DNA of 64,000 nt from Sabulicella glaciei (lineage in GTDB: Bacteria; Pseudomonadota; Alphaproteobacteria; Acetobacterales; Acetobacteraceae): assembly GCF_026183895.1 (NCBI RefSeq), contig NZ_JAPFQI010000001.1, forward strand, positions 89,500-153,499. The letters run 5' to 3'. Of the stretch, positions 46,784 through 56,124 are shown one piece after another. A model generated the notes under the pieces. It was not told the origin of the DNA. It made no database searches and saw only the letters and a list, made by a program, of their open reading frames with translations. Position 1 is the first letter of the stretch. Each line of letters opens with the position of its first letter. The position numbers and the translations under genes are program-made.

Positions 46784-47742
46784 CACGGCTGCTGCAGGAT
46801 CCGGAGGAAGCGGCGGCGCTGCTGCGCGCGGGCGAACTCGTCGCCTTCGCCACCGAGACGGTCTATGGGCTGGGCGGCGACGCGCGGAACGATCGCGCCG
46901 TCGCCGCGATCTTCGAGGCCAAGGGGCGGCCACATTTCAACCCACTGATCTGCCACTTTCCTGATGCCGGCGCGGCCTTCGCCGAGGTGCGCGGCGATTC
47001 GCGTGCCCAGGCCCTGGCCGCGGCCTTCTGGCCTGGGCCTTTGACCCTGGTCCTGCCGCGCCGGGTGGATTCGCGAGTCGCGCTGCTCGCCGGGGCCGGG
47101 CTGGACACGCTGGCAGTGCGGGTGCCGGCGCATCCCGTTGCGCTGGAGTTCGTGCGGGCCGCCGGGACGTCGGTCGCCGCGCCTTCCGCGAACCGCTCGG
47201 GCCGCGTTTCGCCGACCACCTCCGCGCATGTGCTGGACGAGCTGGGTGGGCGCATCGCCGCGGTGCTTGAAGGGGGCGAATGCACGGTCGGGCTGGAATC
47301 CACCGTACTGGACCTGTCGGCCGGCGGCGCGGCGCTGCTGCGCCCCGGCGGCATCCCGGCCGAGGCGATCGAGGCGGTAATCGGCCCGGTCGGGCGTCCG
47401 CTGAAGCCCGATGCCGGGCCCAGCCCGACCCTGCGCTCGCCGGGGCTGCTGCTGTCCCACTACGCGCCGGGCCTTCCGGTCCGGCTGGAGGCGCAGGAGG
47501 CGGGGCCGGACGAGGCGCTGCTCGCCTTCGGGCCAGCCTTGCAAGGCGCCGGGCTGAGCTTCCAGCTTTCGGAAAGCGGCGATTTGCGGGAGGCGGCTGC
47601 GCGCCTCTTCGCCGGGCTTCGCTTCCTGGATGCGGAAGGGTCGCGGCGCGGCCTGCTTCGCATTGCCGCGATGCCGGTGCCGGGGGATGGGCTGGCCGAA
47701 GCGATCCGCGATCGCCTCGCCCGCGCCGCCGCGCCTCGGTGA
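46780..47742 (+). CDS. L-threonylcarbamoyladenylate synthase (Sua5 type)
   Basis: A 320-residue enzyme of the Sua5/YciO/YrdC family that makes threonylcarbamoyl-AMP for the t6A37 tRNA modification. The catalytic YrdC domain has GELVAFATETVYGLGGDARN, IFEAKGRPHFNPLICHF, WPGPLTLVLPR and PSANRSGRVSPTTS. A C-terminal Sua5 domain (about 215-320, LLLSHYAPGLPVRL) makes it the two-domain form rather than TsaC. GTG 46780 overlaps the cysQ stop. Confidence 0.94.
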   Translation: MTRLLQDPEEAAALLRAGELVAFATETVYGLGGDARNDRAVAAIFEAKGRPHFNPLICHFPDAGAAFAEVRGDSRAQALAAAFWPGPLTLVLPRRVDSRVALLAGAGLDTLAVRVPAHPVALEFVRAAGTSVAAPSANRSGRVSPTTSAHVLDELGGRIAAVLEGGECTVGLESTVLDLSAGGAALLRPGGIPAEAIEAVIGPVGRPLKPDAGPSPTLRSPGLLLSHYAPGLPVRLEAQEAGPDEALLAFGPALQGAGLSFQLSESGDLREAAARLFAGLRFLDAEGSRRGLLRIAAMPVPGDGLAEAIRDRLARAAAPR

Positions 47743-47772
47743 CTCTGGCGCCGGGGCGGGTATAACCCATCC

Positions 47773-49197
47773 ATGCCCCTGGATAGCCTTCCCCCGGATT
47801 TCGCTTCGATCCTCGGCCCGGCCGGCATCATCGCCGATCCGTCCGACATGGAGGCGTATCTGCGCGACTGGCGGGGGCTCTGGCGCGGCGAGGCGATGGC
47901 CGTGCTGCGCCCCGCCACGACGGAGGAGGTCGCCGCCTGCGTCCGCCTGTGCGCGCGGGACGGCATCGCCATCATCCCGCAGGGCGGCAACACCTCCATG
48001 GTGGGCGGGGCGACGCCGGAGGCGAAGCCGCGCCAGGTCGTGCTCAGCCTCGCGCGGATGAACCGCGTGCTGGAGGTGGACACGGCCGATATGACCATGA
48101 CGGTCGAGGCCGGGCTGGTCCTGGCCCATGCCCAGCGCGCGGCCGAGGAGCACGGGGCGCTTTTCCCGCTTTCGCTCGGCGCCGAGGGCACGGCGATGAT
48201 CGGCGGGCTGCTTTCCACGAATGCCGGGGGCAACACCACCGTGCGCTACGGCAATGCGCGCGAGCTGATGCTGGGGCTGGAGGTGGTCCTGCCCGACGGC
48301 TCGGTGGTGAACGGGCTGCGGCGGCTGCGCAAGGACAATACCGGCTACGCGCTGCGCCACCTGTTCGTGGGGGCGGAAGGGACGCTCGGCATCATCACCC
48401 GCGCCGTGCTGCGCATCTTTCCCGCGGCGCGCGAGACGGCCACCGCGCTCTGCGCCGTGCCGGACGAGGATGCGGCGCTGACCCTGTTCCGCCGGTTCCG
48501 CACCGCCGACGAGGGCGCGGTGCGCGCCTTCGAATACATGTCCGGCACCGGGATGGACCTCGTCACCCGCTACGTGGAGGGCGCGACCCTGCCGCTCTCC
48601 GAAAGGGCGGCCCATTACGCGCTGGTGGATCTTTCGGCCAGCCGGGAAAGGGCCGGGCTGCGCGCGCTGATGGAGGGCGTGCTGGAGGCGGCCATGGAAG
48701 CGGGCGAGGTGACGGACGCGGCGCTGGCCGAGTCCGAGGCGCAGCGCGCCGCGATCTGGCGCCTGCGCGAGGAGCATCCGGAGGCGCAGAAGCGCGCCGG
48801 CGCTTCCGTCAAGAACGACGTCTCCGTGCCCGTTTCCGCCGTGCCCACGCTGATCCGCGAGGCATCGGAGGCCTGCCGTGCGCTAATCCCCGGCGCACGC
48901 CCCGTGCCCTTCGGCCACATGGGCGACGGCAACATCCACATGAACCTGCAGCAGCCGGAATCCATGACGGCCGAGGATTTCCTCGCCCGCTCGCACGACA
49001 TCATGGACACGGTGAACGAGGTGGTGCGCCGCCTGGGCGGTTCCTTCAGCGCCGAGCACGGGGTCGGGCGGCTCAAGACCGACATGATGGCCGGATGGCG
49101 CGGCGGCGCGGAGCTGGCGGCGATGCGCGCCATCAAGGCCGCGCTGGACCCCCTGGGCATCATGAATCCGGGCAAGGTGCTGCCCGGGGACGCATGA
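47773..49197 (+). CDS. FAD-binding oxidoreductase (D-2-hydroxyacid dehydrogenase type)
   Basis: A 474-residue flavoprotein of the vanillyl-alcohol-oxidase fold, similar to D-lactate and D-2-hydroxyglutarate dehydrogenases. The FAD-binding domain has IPQGGNTSMVGGATPE, LSLGAEGTAMIGGLLSTNAG and HLFVGAEGTLGIITRAVL. The C-terminal domain has PFGHMGDGNIHMNL (metal-binding His) and SAEHGVGRLKTDMM. The exact substrate cannot be read. It lies 30 bases after the Sua5 gene, a frequent pairing in alphaproteobacteria. Confidence 0.93.
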   Translation: MPLDSLPPDFASILGPAGIIADPSDMEAYLRDWRGLWRGEAMAVLRPATTEEVAACVRLCARDGIAIIPQGGNTSMVGGATPEAKPRQVVLSLARMNRVLEVDTADMTMTVEAGLVLAHAQRAAEEHGALFPLSLGAEGTAMIGGLLSTNAGGNTTVRYGNARELMLGLEVVLPDGSVVNGLRRLRKDNTGYALRHLFVGAEGTLGIITRAVLRIFPAARETATALCAVPDEDAALTLFRRFRTADEGAVRAFEYMSGTGMDLVTRYVEGATLPLSERAAHYALVDLSASRERAGLRALMEGVLEAAMEAGEVTDAALAESEAQRAAIWRLREEHPEAQKRAGASVKNDVSVPVSAVPTLIREASEACRALIPGARPVPFGHMGDGNIHMNLQQPESMTAEDFLARSHDIMDTVNEVVRRLGGSFSAEHGVGRLKTDMMAGWRGGAELAAMRAIKAALDPLGIMNPGKVLPGDA

Positions 49198-49204
49198 CCG
49201 GGTG

Positions 49205-50338
49205 ATGAGCCGCCTCGACACCTACATGATGCGCCAGCTCGGCGCCGCGCTGCTCGCCGTCACGGTGGGGCTGGCGGCGCTGGTCTGGCTGACGCAGTCC
49301 CTGCGCTTCATCGAACTGGTGCTCGACCGCGGCCTGTCGCTTTGGGTGTTCCTGGAGCTGACGGGGCTGCTACTGCCTTCCTTCTTTGGCGTCATCCTGC
49401 CCATCACCACCTTCGTCGTGACGCTGTTCACCTATGTCCGCCTCGCCAGCGACCGGGAGCTGGTGGTGATGCGCGCCGCCGGGCTGTCGAACTGGCAGCT
49501 GGCGCGGCCGGCGCTCGCCATCGGCACGGTGGCGACGATGCTCTGCTACGTGCTGAACCTCTGGCTCACGCCGGTTTCCGCGCGCGCCTTCCGCGAGTGG
49601 CAATTCGAGATCCGCAACCAGATGGCCGGGCTGCTGCTGCAGGAAGGCGTCTTCTCCGCGGTGGGCGAAGAATTGACCGTCTACGCCCGCTCCCGCGACG
49701 CGGATGGCACGCTGCGCGGAATCCTGGTGCACGACACGCGGGAACGCGGCGCGCCGGTGACGATCCTGGCGGAAAGCGGCCGCCTGACCCAGACGCCCGA
49801 GGGGCCGCGCGTGACGCTGTTCAACGGCCAGCGCCAGCAGCTGGAGCGCGGCGGGCAGCCGGACGCGAACGCGGTGCCGCGGCTTTCCGTGCTGTCCTTC
49901 CAGGAGAACAGCCTGGACCTTGCCCGGGCGAGCCGGGGAACGGAGGCGAGCCGCTTCCGCAATGCCCAGGAACGCACGCTGGAGGAGCTGTTCCACCCCG
50001 AGCCGGAGATCTCGGTGCGCGACCGCCGCCGCTTCCTGGCGGAGGCGCATCAGCGCCTCGCGGGTCCGCTCACCGCGCTGAGCTTCGCCATGCTGGCGCT
50101 CGCTGTGGCGCTGACGGCGGGGTTCCGTCGCCATGGCGGGACCGGGCCACTCGCCATCGGGGCGCTGGTCATGGTCGGGCTGCTGGCGCTGGGCCTCGGC
50201 ATCGGTTCCATGGCGGCGCGGCAGCCGAAGCTCATCTTCCTGATCTGGCTGCATGCGCTGCTGCCGGGCATCATCTCCGCCTGGGTGGTGGGCGGCATGC
50301 CCGGGCTGACGGAACGGCTGCGGGGCTGGGCGCGATGA
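49205..50338 (+). CDS. lptF: LPS export permease LptF
   Basis: A 377-residue inner-membrane subunit of the LptB2FG transporter that extracts LPS and drives it to the outer membrane. Six membrane helices flank a periplasmic beta-jellyroll (about 125-260). The start region MSRLDTYMMRQLGAALLAVT and the FGVILPITTFVVTLFTY block are typical. ATG 49205 is preferred; GTG immediately before it is an alternative. The stop is ATGA-coupled to lptG. lptB is not in the window. Confidence 0.95.
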   Translation: MSRLDTYMMRQLGAALLAVTVGLAALVWLTQSLRFIELVLDRGLSLWVFLELTGLLLPSFFGVILPITTFVVTLFTYVRLASDRELVVMRAAGLSNWQLARPALAIGTVATMLCYVLNLWLTPVSARAFREWQFEIRNQMAGLLLQEGVFSAVGEELTVYARSRDADGTLRGILVHDTRERGAPVTILAESGRLTQTPEGPRVTLFNGQRQQLERGGQPDANAVPRLSVLSFQENSLDLARASRGTEASRFRNAQERTLEELFHPEPEISVRDRRRFLAEAHQRLAGPLTALSFAMLALAVALTAGFRRHGGTGPLAIGALVMVGLLALGLGIGSMAARQPKLIFLIWLHALLPGIISAWVVGGMPGLTERLRGWAR

Positions 50339-51456
50339 TCCTGGCGCCGACCCTCACCCTCTATGTCGCCCGGCGCTTCCTGGGCACGGCGACGCTGATG
50401 CTCGTGGCGCTGACGCTGCTCGTCTCGATGTTCGACTTCATCGAGCTGCTGCGTCGCGCCTCCACGCGTCCCGATGCGACCTTCGGCCTTGTCGCCGGCA
50501 TCGCGGGGCTGCGCGTGCCCTTCGTCGCCATGCAGATCCTGCCCTTCGCCATCCTGCTCGGCGGCATCGTCGCCTTCTGGCGCCTTGCGCGCGCTTCCGA
50601 ACTGATCGTGGCGCGTGCGGCCGGCGTCTCGGCCTGGGGTTTCCTGGCCGGGCCGGTCGTGGTGGCGCTCACCTTCGGCCTCGTGTCCATCACGGCCATC
50701 TCGCCGCTTTCCTCGGCCATGCTGGCGCGGGCCGAGCGGCTGGACGCCACCTTCCTGCGCGCCGGCGGCGGGGTGACCGCGCTGGCAGGCGGGCGGCTCT
50801 GGCTGCGCCAGTCGGACCGGGGGATCGATCCGAACGGCATCGCCATCGTGTCCGGCCGCCCGGCGCGCCTCCTCGCCTCGGCGCGCGCGGAGTTCGTGCT
50901 GACCGAAGTGACGATTTGGCGGCTTTCCGCGACGGACCGCGCGCTGGAGCGCGTCGAGGCGCCGCATGCGCGGCTGTTGCCCAATACCTGGGTGCTGGAC
51001 GAGGCGGTCGTGTTCGGCGCCGACCGGCAGCCCCGCGCCGCCGGCACGATGGCGCTGCCCACCGACCTGACGCCCGACCGCATCGAGGACAGCTTCGCCT
51101 CGCCCGACACGCTTTCCTTCTGGGCGCTGCCAGGCTTCATCGCGGTGCTGGAGGCGGCCGGGTTCTCGGCCCTGCGGCACCGGCTGCAGTTCCAGTCCAT
51201 GCTGAGCGCGCCCGTCCTGGCCATCGCCATGGCGCTGCTGGCCGCCGCGTTTTCCATGCGGCACTCGCGCCGCGGCGGCGTTGCGCGCATGATAGGCGCC
51301 GGTGTGGCCGCGGGCTTCGCGCTTTTCGTGCTCGACCGTGTCACCGGCGAGTTCGGCGAGAGCGGCGCCTTGCCGGTGGCGATCGCCGCCTGGGTACCGG
51401 CCGTGGCCGGATTGCTGACTTCCGCAGCGTTGCTTGTTTATCAGGAGGACGGATAA
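50335..51456 (+). CDS. lptG: LPS export permease LptG
   Basis: A 373-residue partner of LptF with the same six-helix plus jellyroll layout. The N-terminus LTLYVARRFLGTATLMLVAL and SMFDFIELLRRAS are characteristic, and LPFAILLGGIVAFWRLARAS is the matching second-helix region. ATG 50335 lies in the lptF stop, and the TAA overlaps the lptD start (TAATG), so the three Lpt proteins are chained in translation. Confidence 0.95.
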   Translation: MILAPTLTLYVARRFLGTATLMLVALTLLVSMFDFIELLRRASTRPDATFGLVAGIAGLRVPFVAMQILPFAILLGGIVAFWRLARASELIVARAAGVSAWGFLAGPVVVALTFGLVSITAISPLSSAMLARAERLDATFLRAGGGVTALAGGRLWLRQSDRGIDPNGIAIVSGRPARLLASARAEFVLTEVTIWRLSATDRALERVEAPHARLLPNTWVLDEAVVFGADRQPRAAGTMALPTDLTPDRIEDSFASPDTLSFWALPGFIAVLEAAGFSALRHRLQFQSMLSAPVLAIAMALLAAAFSMRHSRRGGVARMIGAGVAAGFALFVLDRVTGEFGESGALPVAIAAWVPAVAGLLTSAALLVYQEDG

Positions 51457-53861
51457 TGGCCGCCCCGCCCCCCTTCCAGCCGCGGCTCGCCCGCGGCGGG
51501 CTTCCCACCCATCGCGACCGAAGCCGCCATTCCCTGCTGAGCGGCGCGGCGGGCATCGCGCTTGCCATCGCCTCGGGTGCCGCCTTCGCGCAGGGCTCGG
51601 TGGTGAACCTCGCGCCGTCGGCCGAAGGGCTGGCGAGCGTGCCGGGACCGACGCTGCGCGACCTGCCGGCCCTGCCACCTGCCGCGCCCTCCACGCCGCG
51701 CACCGAGGCTCAGCCCTCCGGCGGCGACCAGCCCGTCACCTTCACGGCCGAGGAGGTGGAGTACGACCGCGAGCGCGGCATCGTCACCGCACGCGGCAAC
51801 GTCGAGGCGTGGCAGGGCGAGCGCTTCCTCCGCGCGCAGGAGTTCATCTACGCCCGCGAGACGGGCGTCGCGATCCTGCGCGGCCAGGTACAGATCATCG
51901 AGGCGGACGGCACCGTTCTCTACGCCGAGGAAGTGGAGCTGACCGAGGGCTTCCGCGACGGCGTGCTGCGCGAGGTGCGGGCCCGGCTTGCGCAGAATGC
52001 GCGCATGGCCGCGAATGGGGCGCGGCGGAGCGGCGGCACGGTCACCGATCTTGCGCGCGTCGTGTATTCCTCCTGCAACCTGTGCGCCGAGGACCCGCAG
52101 CGCCCGCCGCTGTGGCAGATGCGCGCGCGCCTCGCCACCCAGGACCGGGAGGCGCAGCGCATCTCCTACCGCGACGCCACGATCCAGATCGGCGGCGTGC
52201 CGGTGCTCTACACGCCCTTTTTCTCGCACCCCGATCCGCAGACGCCGCGAGCCTCGGGCTTCCTGTTCCCGACGCTGGGCTACACGCGATTCCTCGGCGC
52301 CTTCACCGAGGTCCCGTATTTCTGGGCGATCGACGACACGCAGGACCTTTTGGTGACGCCAATCATCGCGCAGAAGGTCCTGCCCAATCTCGGTCTCGAA
52401 TACCGTCGCCGCTTCAACAATGGCGAGCTGCAGGTCCAGGGCTCGATCGGCTATTTCGACGGCAATGACGCCGAGCGGCTTTCGGCCGGGGTCCGCACCA
52501 GTTCCGAGCTGTCGGGGCACATCTTCGCCCGCGGCCGCGTCGCCCTGAACGAGAACTGGCGCGCGGGCTTCAACCTGAACCGCGCCTCCTCCGAGCAGTA
52601 TCTGCGCACCTATCGCTTCGACATCCGCCGCTTCCTGGTGAGCGACGTGTATGCGGAGGGATTCTGGGGCACCGAAGCCTATGCGCGGGTGGATCTGCGC
52701 GCCTATCAGGGGCTGCGCTCCACCGACAACCTCAGCCAAACGCCCTATGTGACGCCCAATGCCTTCTATGAGTGGGCGCCGGGCCGGAAGATCCTAGGCG
52801 GCTACCTGACGGTGGATTCCGGCCTGCTCGGCCTCACCCGTCCGGTCGGTGCGTGGAGCCAGCGCGTCACGGCGCGGGCCCGGTGGGAGCGTCCCTTCCA
52901 CGACGCGGCGGGCGGCATCTGGACCGTCCGCGCGCAGGGCGACCTCCGCGGCGTGGTGGCGCGGGGACAGGAGAAGCTGACCGTCTCCCAGCCGGCGGCC
53001 AATGGCGAGCATGTGGCGGGCAATTTCCGCCTCGCCGTGGATTGGCGCATGCCGCTGGTCCGCGACGCCGGCGCCTGGGGCAGCCAGCTGATCGAGCCGC
53101 GCATCCAGGTCGTGACCGGTCCCTCGACCGGCCGGCAGACCATGTTCCCCAACGAGGACGCGGTCGATTTCGAGTTCAACGACGCCAACCTGTTCCAGCT
53201 GGACCGCTTCGCCGGCCGCGACCGGTTCGAGGGCGGCACGCGGGTGGACGCGGCGCTGCGCGGCGCCTGGCGGTTCCCCAATGGCGGGCGGGTCGAAGGC
53301 GTCGTCGGCCGCTCCTACCGCATGTCGGACGAGGCGATCTTCCCGCGCAACACCGGGCTGGAGCGCCGCTGGTCCGATTATGTGGCGCGGGTCGGCGTCT
53401 CCCCCGTGTCGTGGCTGGACCTGACGGGCCGGACCCGGCTGGACAGCGAGTCGGGCCAGCATCGCCAGAGCGAGGCTGTCGCGCGGCTTTCCCTCGGCCG
53501 GGTGGGGCCGGTGGAAGGGCTCTCCTTCACCGCGGGCTACCTTTACGCCCCGGCCCTGCCGTTCCTGTCCGGCGACCAGGGGCGGAACGAGGTGTCCTTC
53601 GGCGTGGGCGGCCAGGTCCGATCCGCGGCGGGCGGGGTGTGGCGCCTGAACGCCAGCGTTCGCTACGACGTGCGCCGCCAGGAGCCGGTCGCTGTCATCG
53701 CCTCGGGCGGCTACGAGGACGAGTGCTTCATCGTCGAAGGCCGCCTCCTGCGCCGCTTCGCCAGCGATCCGATCACCAACCGGGAGTATCTGGGCAACAC
53801 CGTCTTCCTCGTGCGGGTCGGCTTCAAGACCGTGGGCGACTACTTCCTGCGGGCGATTTGA
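51456..53861 (+). CDS. lptD: LPS-assembly protein LptD
   Basis: An 801-residue outer-membrane protein that, with LptE, inserts LPS into the outer leaflet. A signal segment (SGAAGIALAIASGAAF, AQG) is followed by a Pro-rich linker, the jellyroll (about 90-250, TFTAEEVEYDRERGIVTARG) and a large barrel. Only three Cys are present: the pair SSCNLCAED and one near the C-terminus (DECFIVEG), so disulfides can link jellyroll and barrel but not in the E. coli four-Cys form. AGGAGG precedes the ATG. Confidence 0.94.
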   Translation: MAAPPPFQPRLARGGLPTHRDRSRHSLLSGAAGIALAIASGAAFAQGSVVNLAPSAEGLASVPGPTLRDLPALPPAAPSTPRTEAQPSGGDQPVTFTAEEVEYDRERGIVTARGNVEAWQGERFLRAQEFIYARETGVAILRGQVQIIEADGTVLYAEEVELTEGFRDGVLREVRARLAQNARMAANGARRSGGTVTDLARVVYSSCNLCAEDPQRPPLWQMRARLATQDREAQRISYRDATIQIGGVPVLYTPFFSHPDPQTPRASGFLFPTLGYTRFLGAFTEVPYFWAIDDTQDLLVTPIIAQKVLPNLGLEYRRRFNNGELQVQGSIGYFDGNDAERLSAGVRTSSELSGHIFARGRVALNENWRAGFNLNRASSEQYLRTYRFDIRRFLVSDVYAEGFWGTEAYARVDLRAYQGLRSTDNLSQTPYVTPNAFYEWAPGRKILGGYLTVDSGLLGLTRPVGAWSQRVTARARWERPFHDAAGGIWTVRAQGDLRGVVARGQEKLTVSQPAANGEHVAGNFRLAVDWRMPLVRDAGAWGSQLIEPRIQVVTGPSTGRQTMFPNEDAVDFEFNDANLFQLDRFAGRDRFEGGTRVDAALRGAWRFPNGGRVEGVVGRSYRMSDEAIFPRNTGLERRWSDYVARVGVSPVSWLDLTGRTRLDSESGQHRQSEAVARLSLGRVGPVEGLSFTAGYLYAPALPFLSGDQGRNEVSFGVGGQVRSAAGGVWRLNASVRYDVRRQEPVAVIASGGYEDECFIVEGRLLRRFASDPITNREYLGNTVFLVRVGFKTVGDYFLRAI

Positions 53862-53865
53862 GCGG

Positions 53866-53915
53866 GCAGGGCCAACCCTGCCAGGGCAGGCAGTTCCGGT
53901 TTGGCGCGGAACTGC
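53866..53915 (+). promoter_or_regulatory. Two stem-loops between lptD and surA
   Basis: The 70-base gap holds GCAGGG-CCAA-CCCTGC (53866-53881) and, 9 bases on, GCAGTTCCG (53890-53898) pairing perfectly with CGGAACTGC (53907-53915) around an 8-base loop. They could act as a terminator or processing signal after lptD, or a leader for surA. Neither is followed by a U-tract. Confidence 0.5.
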
Positions 53916-53931
53916 GCTAAGACGCGCAACC

Positions 53932-55233
53932 ATGCTCCGCGTCGCCGCCTCGTCCCTCGCCCTCCTGGCCCTCATGGCCGGGCCCGCCCCCGCCCAGACG
54001 CGCGGCGCGGCTCCGCGCGCCGTGGAGGCGCCCGGCGCCACCAACCGCATCCTTGCCGTCGTGAATGGCGACGTGGTGACCCAGGCCGAGGTGGCCTCGC
54101 GCGCCCGGCTCTTCGCGCTGAATTCCGGCGTCCCCGTCCAGCCGGAGACGCTGGCGCGCCTGCAGCCGCAGGTGCTGCGCCTCCTCATCGACGAGAAGCT
54201 GCGCCTGCAGGAGGTGCAGCGCCAGCGCATCGCCGTGACCGACAACGACATCGCCGAGGCGGTGCGCGAGATCGAGTCGCGCAACGGCCTGCCCTCCGGC
54301 GCGCTGCGCGCCCAGCTTCGCGGCGCCGGGGTGCAGCCGCGCGTCCTGTACGATCAGATCCGCGTGCAGATCGGCTGGGGCCGCCTCCTTCGCGTCGCCC
54401 TCGGCCCACAGGCGGAGGTGAGCGAGGCGGAGGTCCGCGACGCCGTCGCCGAGCACGAGGCCCGCCGCGGCCAGACCGAGTACCTGGTCGGCGAGATCTT
54501 CATCCCGGTGGACGACCCGCGCGTGGAATCCGAGGTGCGCGGCTTCACCGAGGACGTGATCGGCCAGCTTCGCCGCGGCTCCCCCTTCCCGGTGGTGGCG
54601 ACGCAGTTCAGCCAGGCGCAATCCGCGCTGCAAGGCGGCGACCTTGGCTGGGTCGTCCCGCGCGAACTGGACTCCGAGGTCGCCTCCATCATCGAGCGCA
54701 TGCCGCCCGGCGCGGTCAGCAATCCGATCCGCGTCCCGGGCGGCTACCAGATCGTCACGCTGCGTGCGAAGCGCGAGGCGGGGTCCGAGCAGCGTTCCAC
54801 CATGATCTCGGTGCGGCAGCTTTTCCTGCCCTTCGCCACGCGCCTCGACCCGCAGAACCCGACGGAGCAGCATCGCCAGATGCTGGAGCGGGCGCAGCGC
54901 CTTTCCTCGACGCTGCGCGGCTGCGAGGCGATGGAGCAGCAGCCCCGCACCAGCGACCGCCCGGCGGATCCCGGCCCGCTTCGCCTGGAGGGGCTGAACC
55001 CGCCGCCGCTGCGGCAGATGCTCGCCTCCCTGCCCATCGGGCGCGCCTCGCAGCCCGTCATTTCCAATGACGGCATCCTGCTGCTGATGGTGTGCGAGCG
55101 GGAGCAGCGCGAGGCCCCGCGCTTCACGGCCGAGCAGGCGCGCGGCCAGATCCTGCGCGAGCGCGTGGAGGTGATCAGCCGCCAGCTGCTGCGCGACCTG
55201 CGCCGCCGCGCCATCATCGAGACCCGCGGCTGA
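53932..55233 (+). CDS. surA: Periplasmic chaperone SurA (peptidyl-prolyl isomerase)
   Basis: A 433-residue secreted chaperone that escorts outer-membrane proteins such as LptD to BamA. Signal peptide MLRVAASSLALLALMAGPAP ending AQT. The N-terminal SurA domain (NRILAVVNGDVVTQAEVASR, LRLLIDEKLRLQEVQRQRI) precedes a parvulin-type PPIC domain (about 178-280, with QGGDLGWVVPREL) and a second, degenerate one (about 285-390). The gene lies in the usual lptD-surA order; pdxA, which often follows, is missing. Confidence 0.94.
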   Translation: MLRVAASSLALLALMAGPAPAQTRGAAPRAVEAPGATNRILAVVNGDVVTQAEVASRARLFALNSGVPVQPETLARLQPQVLRLLIDEKLRLQEVQRQRIAVTDNDIAEAVREIESRNGLPSGALRAQLRGAGVQPRVLYDQIRVQIGWGRLLRVALGPQAEVSEAEVRDAVAEHEARRGQTEYLVGEIFIPVDDPRVESEVRGFTEDVIGQLRRGSPFPVVATQFSQAQSALQGGDLGWVVPRELDSEVASIIERMPPGAVSNPIRVPGGYQIVTLRAKREAGSEQRSTMISVRQLFLPFATRLDPQNPTEQHRQMLERAQRLSSTLRGCEAMEQQPRTSDRPADPGPLRLEGLNPPPLRQMLASLPIGRASQPVISNDGILLLMVCEREQREAPRFTAEQARGQILRERVEVISRQLLRDLRRRAIIETRG

Positions 55234-55262
55234 GCGGGGAGGCGCTAACCCCCCTGTCCGAG

Positions 55263-56060
55263 GTGCCGCGGCGCTTCGGGCTGGATGCCCGCAAGGCGCT
55301 GGGTCAGCACTTCCTGCTGGACGAGGCGGTGTGCCGCCGGGTCGCGCTGCTGGCCGGCGATCTTTCGGGCCGCCACGTGCTGGAGGTCGGCCCCGGTCCT
55401 GGCGGCCTCACCCGCGCGCTGCTTGCCTCGCCTCTCGCGCACCTGACCGCCGTCGAACTGGACGAGCGGGCCCTGGCCGCGCTGGCGGAGCTCGAGGCGG
55501 CCCAGCCCGGGCGCCTCACCGTGCTGCGGCAGGACGCGCTGCGCTTCGACGGCACGGCGCTGCCGGCACCGCGGCAAGTGGTGGCGAACCTGCCCTACAA
55601 CGTGGGCACGCCCCTGCTGCTCGGTTGGCTGGCCCAGGCGGCCGCCTGGGAAAGGCTGGTGCTGATGTTCCAGGAGGAGGTGGCGCAGCGGATCGTCGCC
55701 GCGCCGGGCACGGAGCATTACGGGCGCCTCGCCGTCATCGCGCAGTGGGTGGCGAAGTGCTTCATCGGGCTGCGCCTGCCGCCTGGGGCCTTCCGCCCGC
55801 CGCCGCGCGTCCATTCCGCCGTGGTCGTGCTGCAGCCGCGCGCGGATCAGCCGGAGCCGGCGCTGTTCCGGGCGATGGAGCGGGTGACGGCCGCCGCCTT
55901 CGGGCAGCGTCGCAAGATGCTGCGCGGCGCGCTGAAATCCCTGGGCGGCGCCGAGGCGCTGCTGGAAGGCGCCGGCATCGCCGGAGAGAAGCGGGCGGAG
56001 GAGCTTCCCATCCCTGCCTTCGAGGCGCTGGCGCGCGGCGTGCTGGCGCGCGGCGCCTGA
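55263..56060 (+). CDS. rsmA: 16S rRNA dimethyladenosine methyltransferase RsmA
   Basis: About 265 residues. It dimethylates two adenines in the 3' hairpin of 16S rRNA during 30S maturation. GLDARKALGQHFLLD, motif I LEVGPGPGGLTRALL, the catalytic NLPYNVGTPLLLGW and GAFRPPPRVHSAVV are all present. GTG 55263 is the first usual start, but similarity (LTPLSEV) may continue upstream; CTG 55254, 11 bases after GGGGAGG, or CTG 55230 overlapping the surA stop, are alternatives. Confidence 0.93.
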   Translation: MPRRFGLDARKALGQHFLLDEAVCRRVALLAGDLSGRHVLEVGPGPGGLTRALLASPLAHLTAVELDERALAALAELEAAQPGRLTVLRQDALRFDGTALPAPRQVVANLPYNVGTPLLLGWLAQAAAWERLVLMFQEEVAQRIVAAPGTEHYGRLAVIAQWVAKCFIGLRLPPGAFRPPPRVHSAVVVLQPRADQPEPALFRAMERVTAAAFGQRRKMLRGALKSLGGAEALLEGAGIAGEKRAEELPIPAFEALARGVLARGA

Positions 56061-56070
56061 CGGGCCGGGG

Positions 56071-56108
56071 TTCCCTCCCGCACGGGAAGGGGGCACCTTT
56101 TCGGGTGC
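56071..56108 (+). other. Two short stem-loops before the MBL gene
   Basis: TTCCC/GGGAA (56071-56075 with 56084-56088) and GCACC/GGTGC (56093-56097 with 56104-56108, loop TTTTCG) are 5-bp perfect stems in the 64-base gap between rsmA and the MBL-fold gene. Weak, possibly a termination or leader element. Confidence 0.3.
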
Positions 56109-56124
56109 AACCAGGGGAAACGAC

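Noticed and set aside
53908..53930. GGAAC as a possible ECF sigma promoter element before surA
   Set aside because: No matching -10 (such as CGTT) at the required distance, and the bases belong to the 3' arm of a perfect hairpin.
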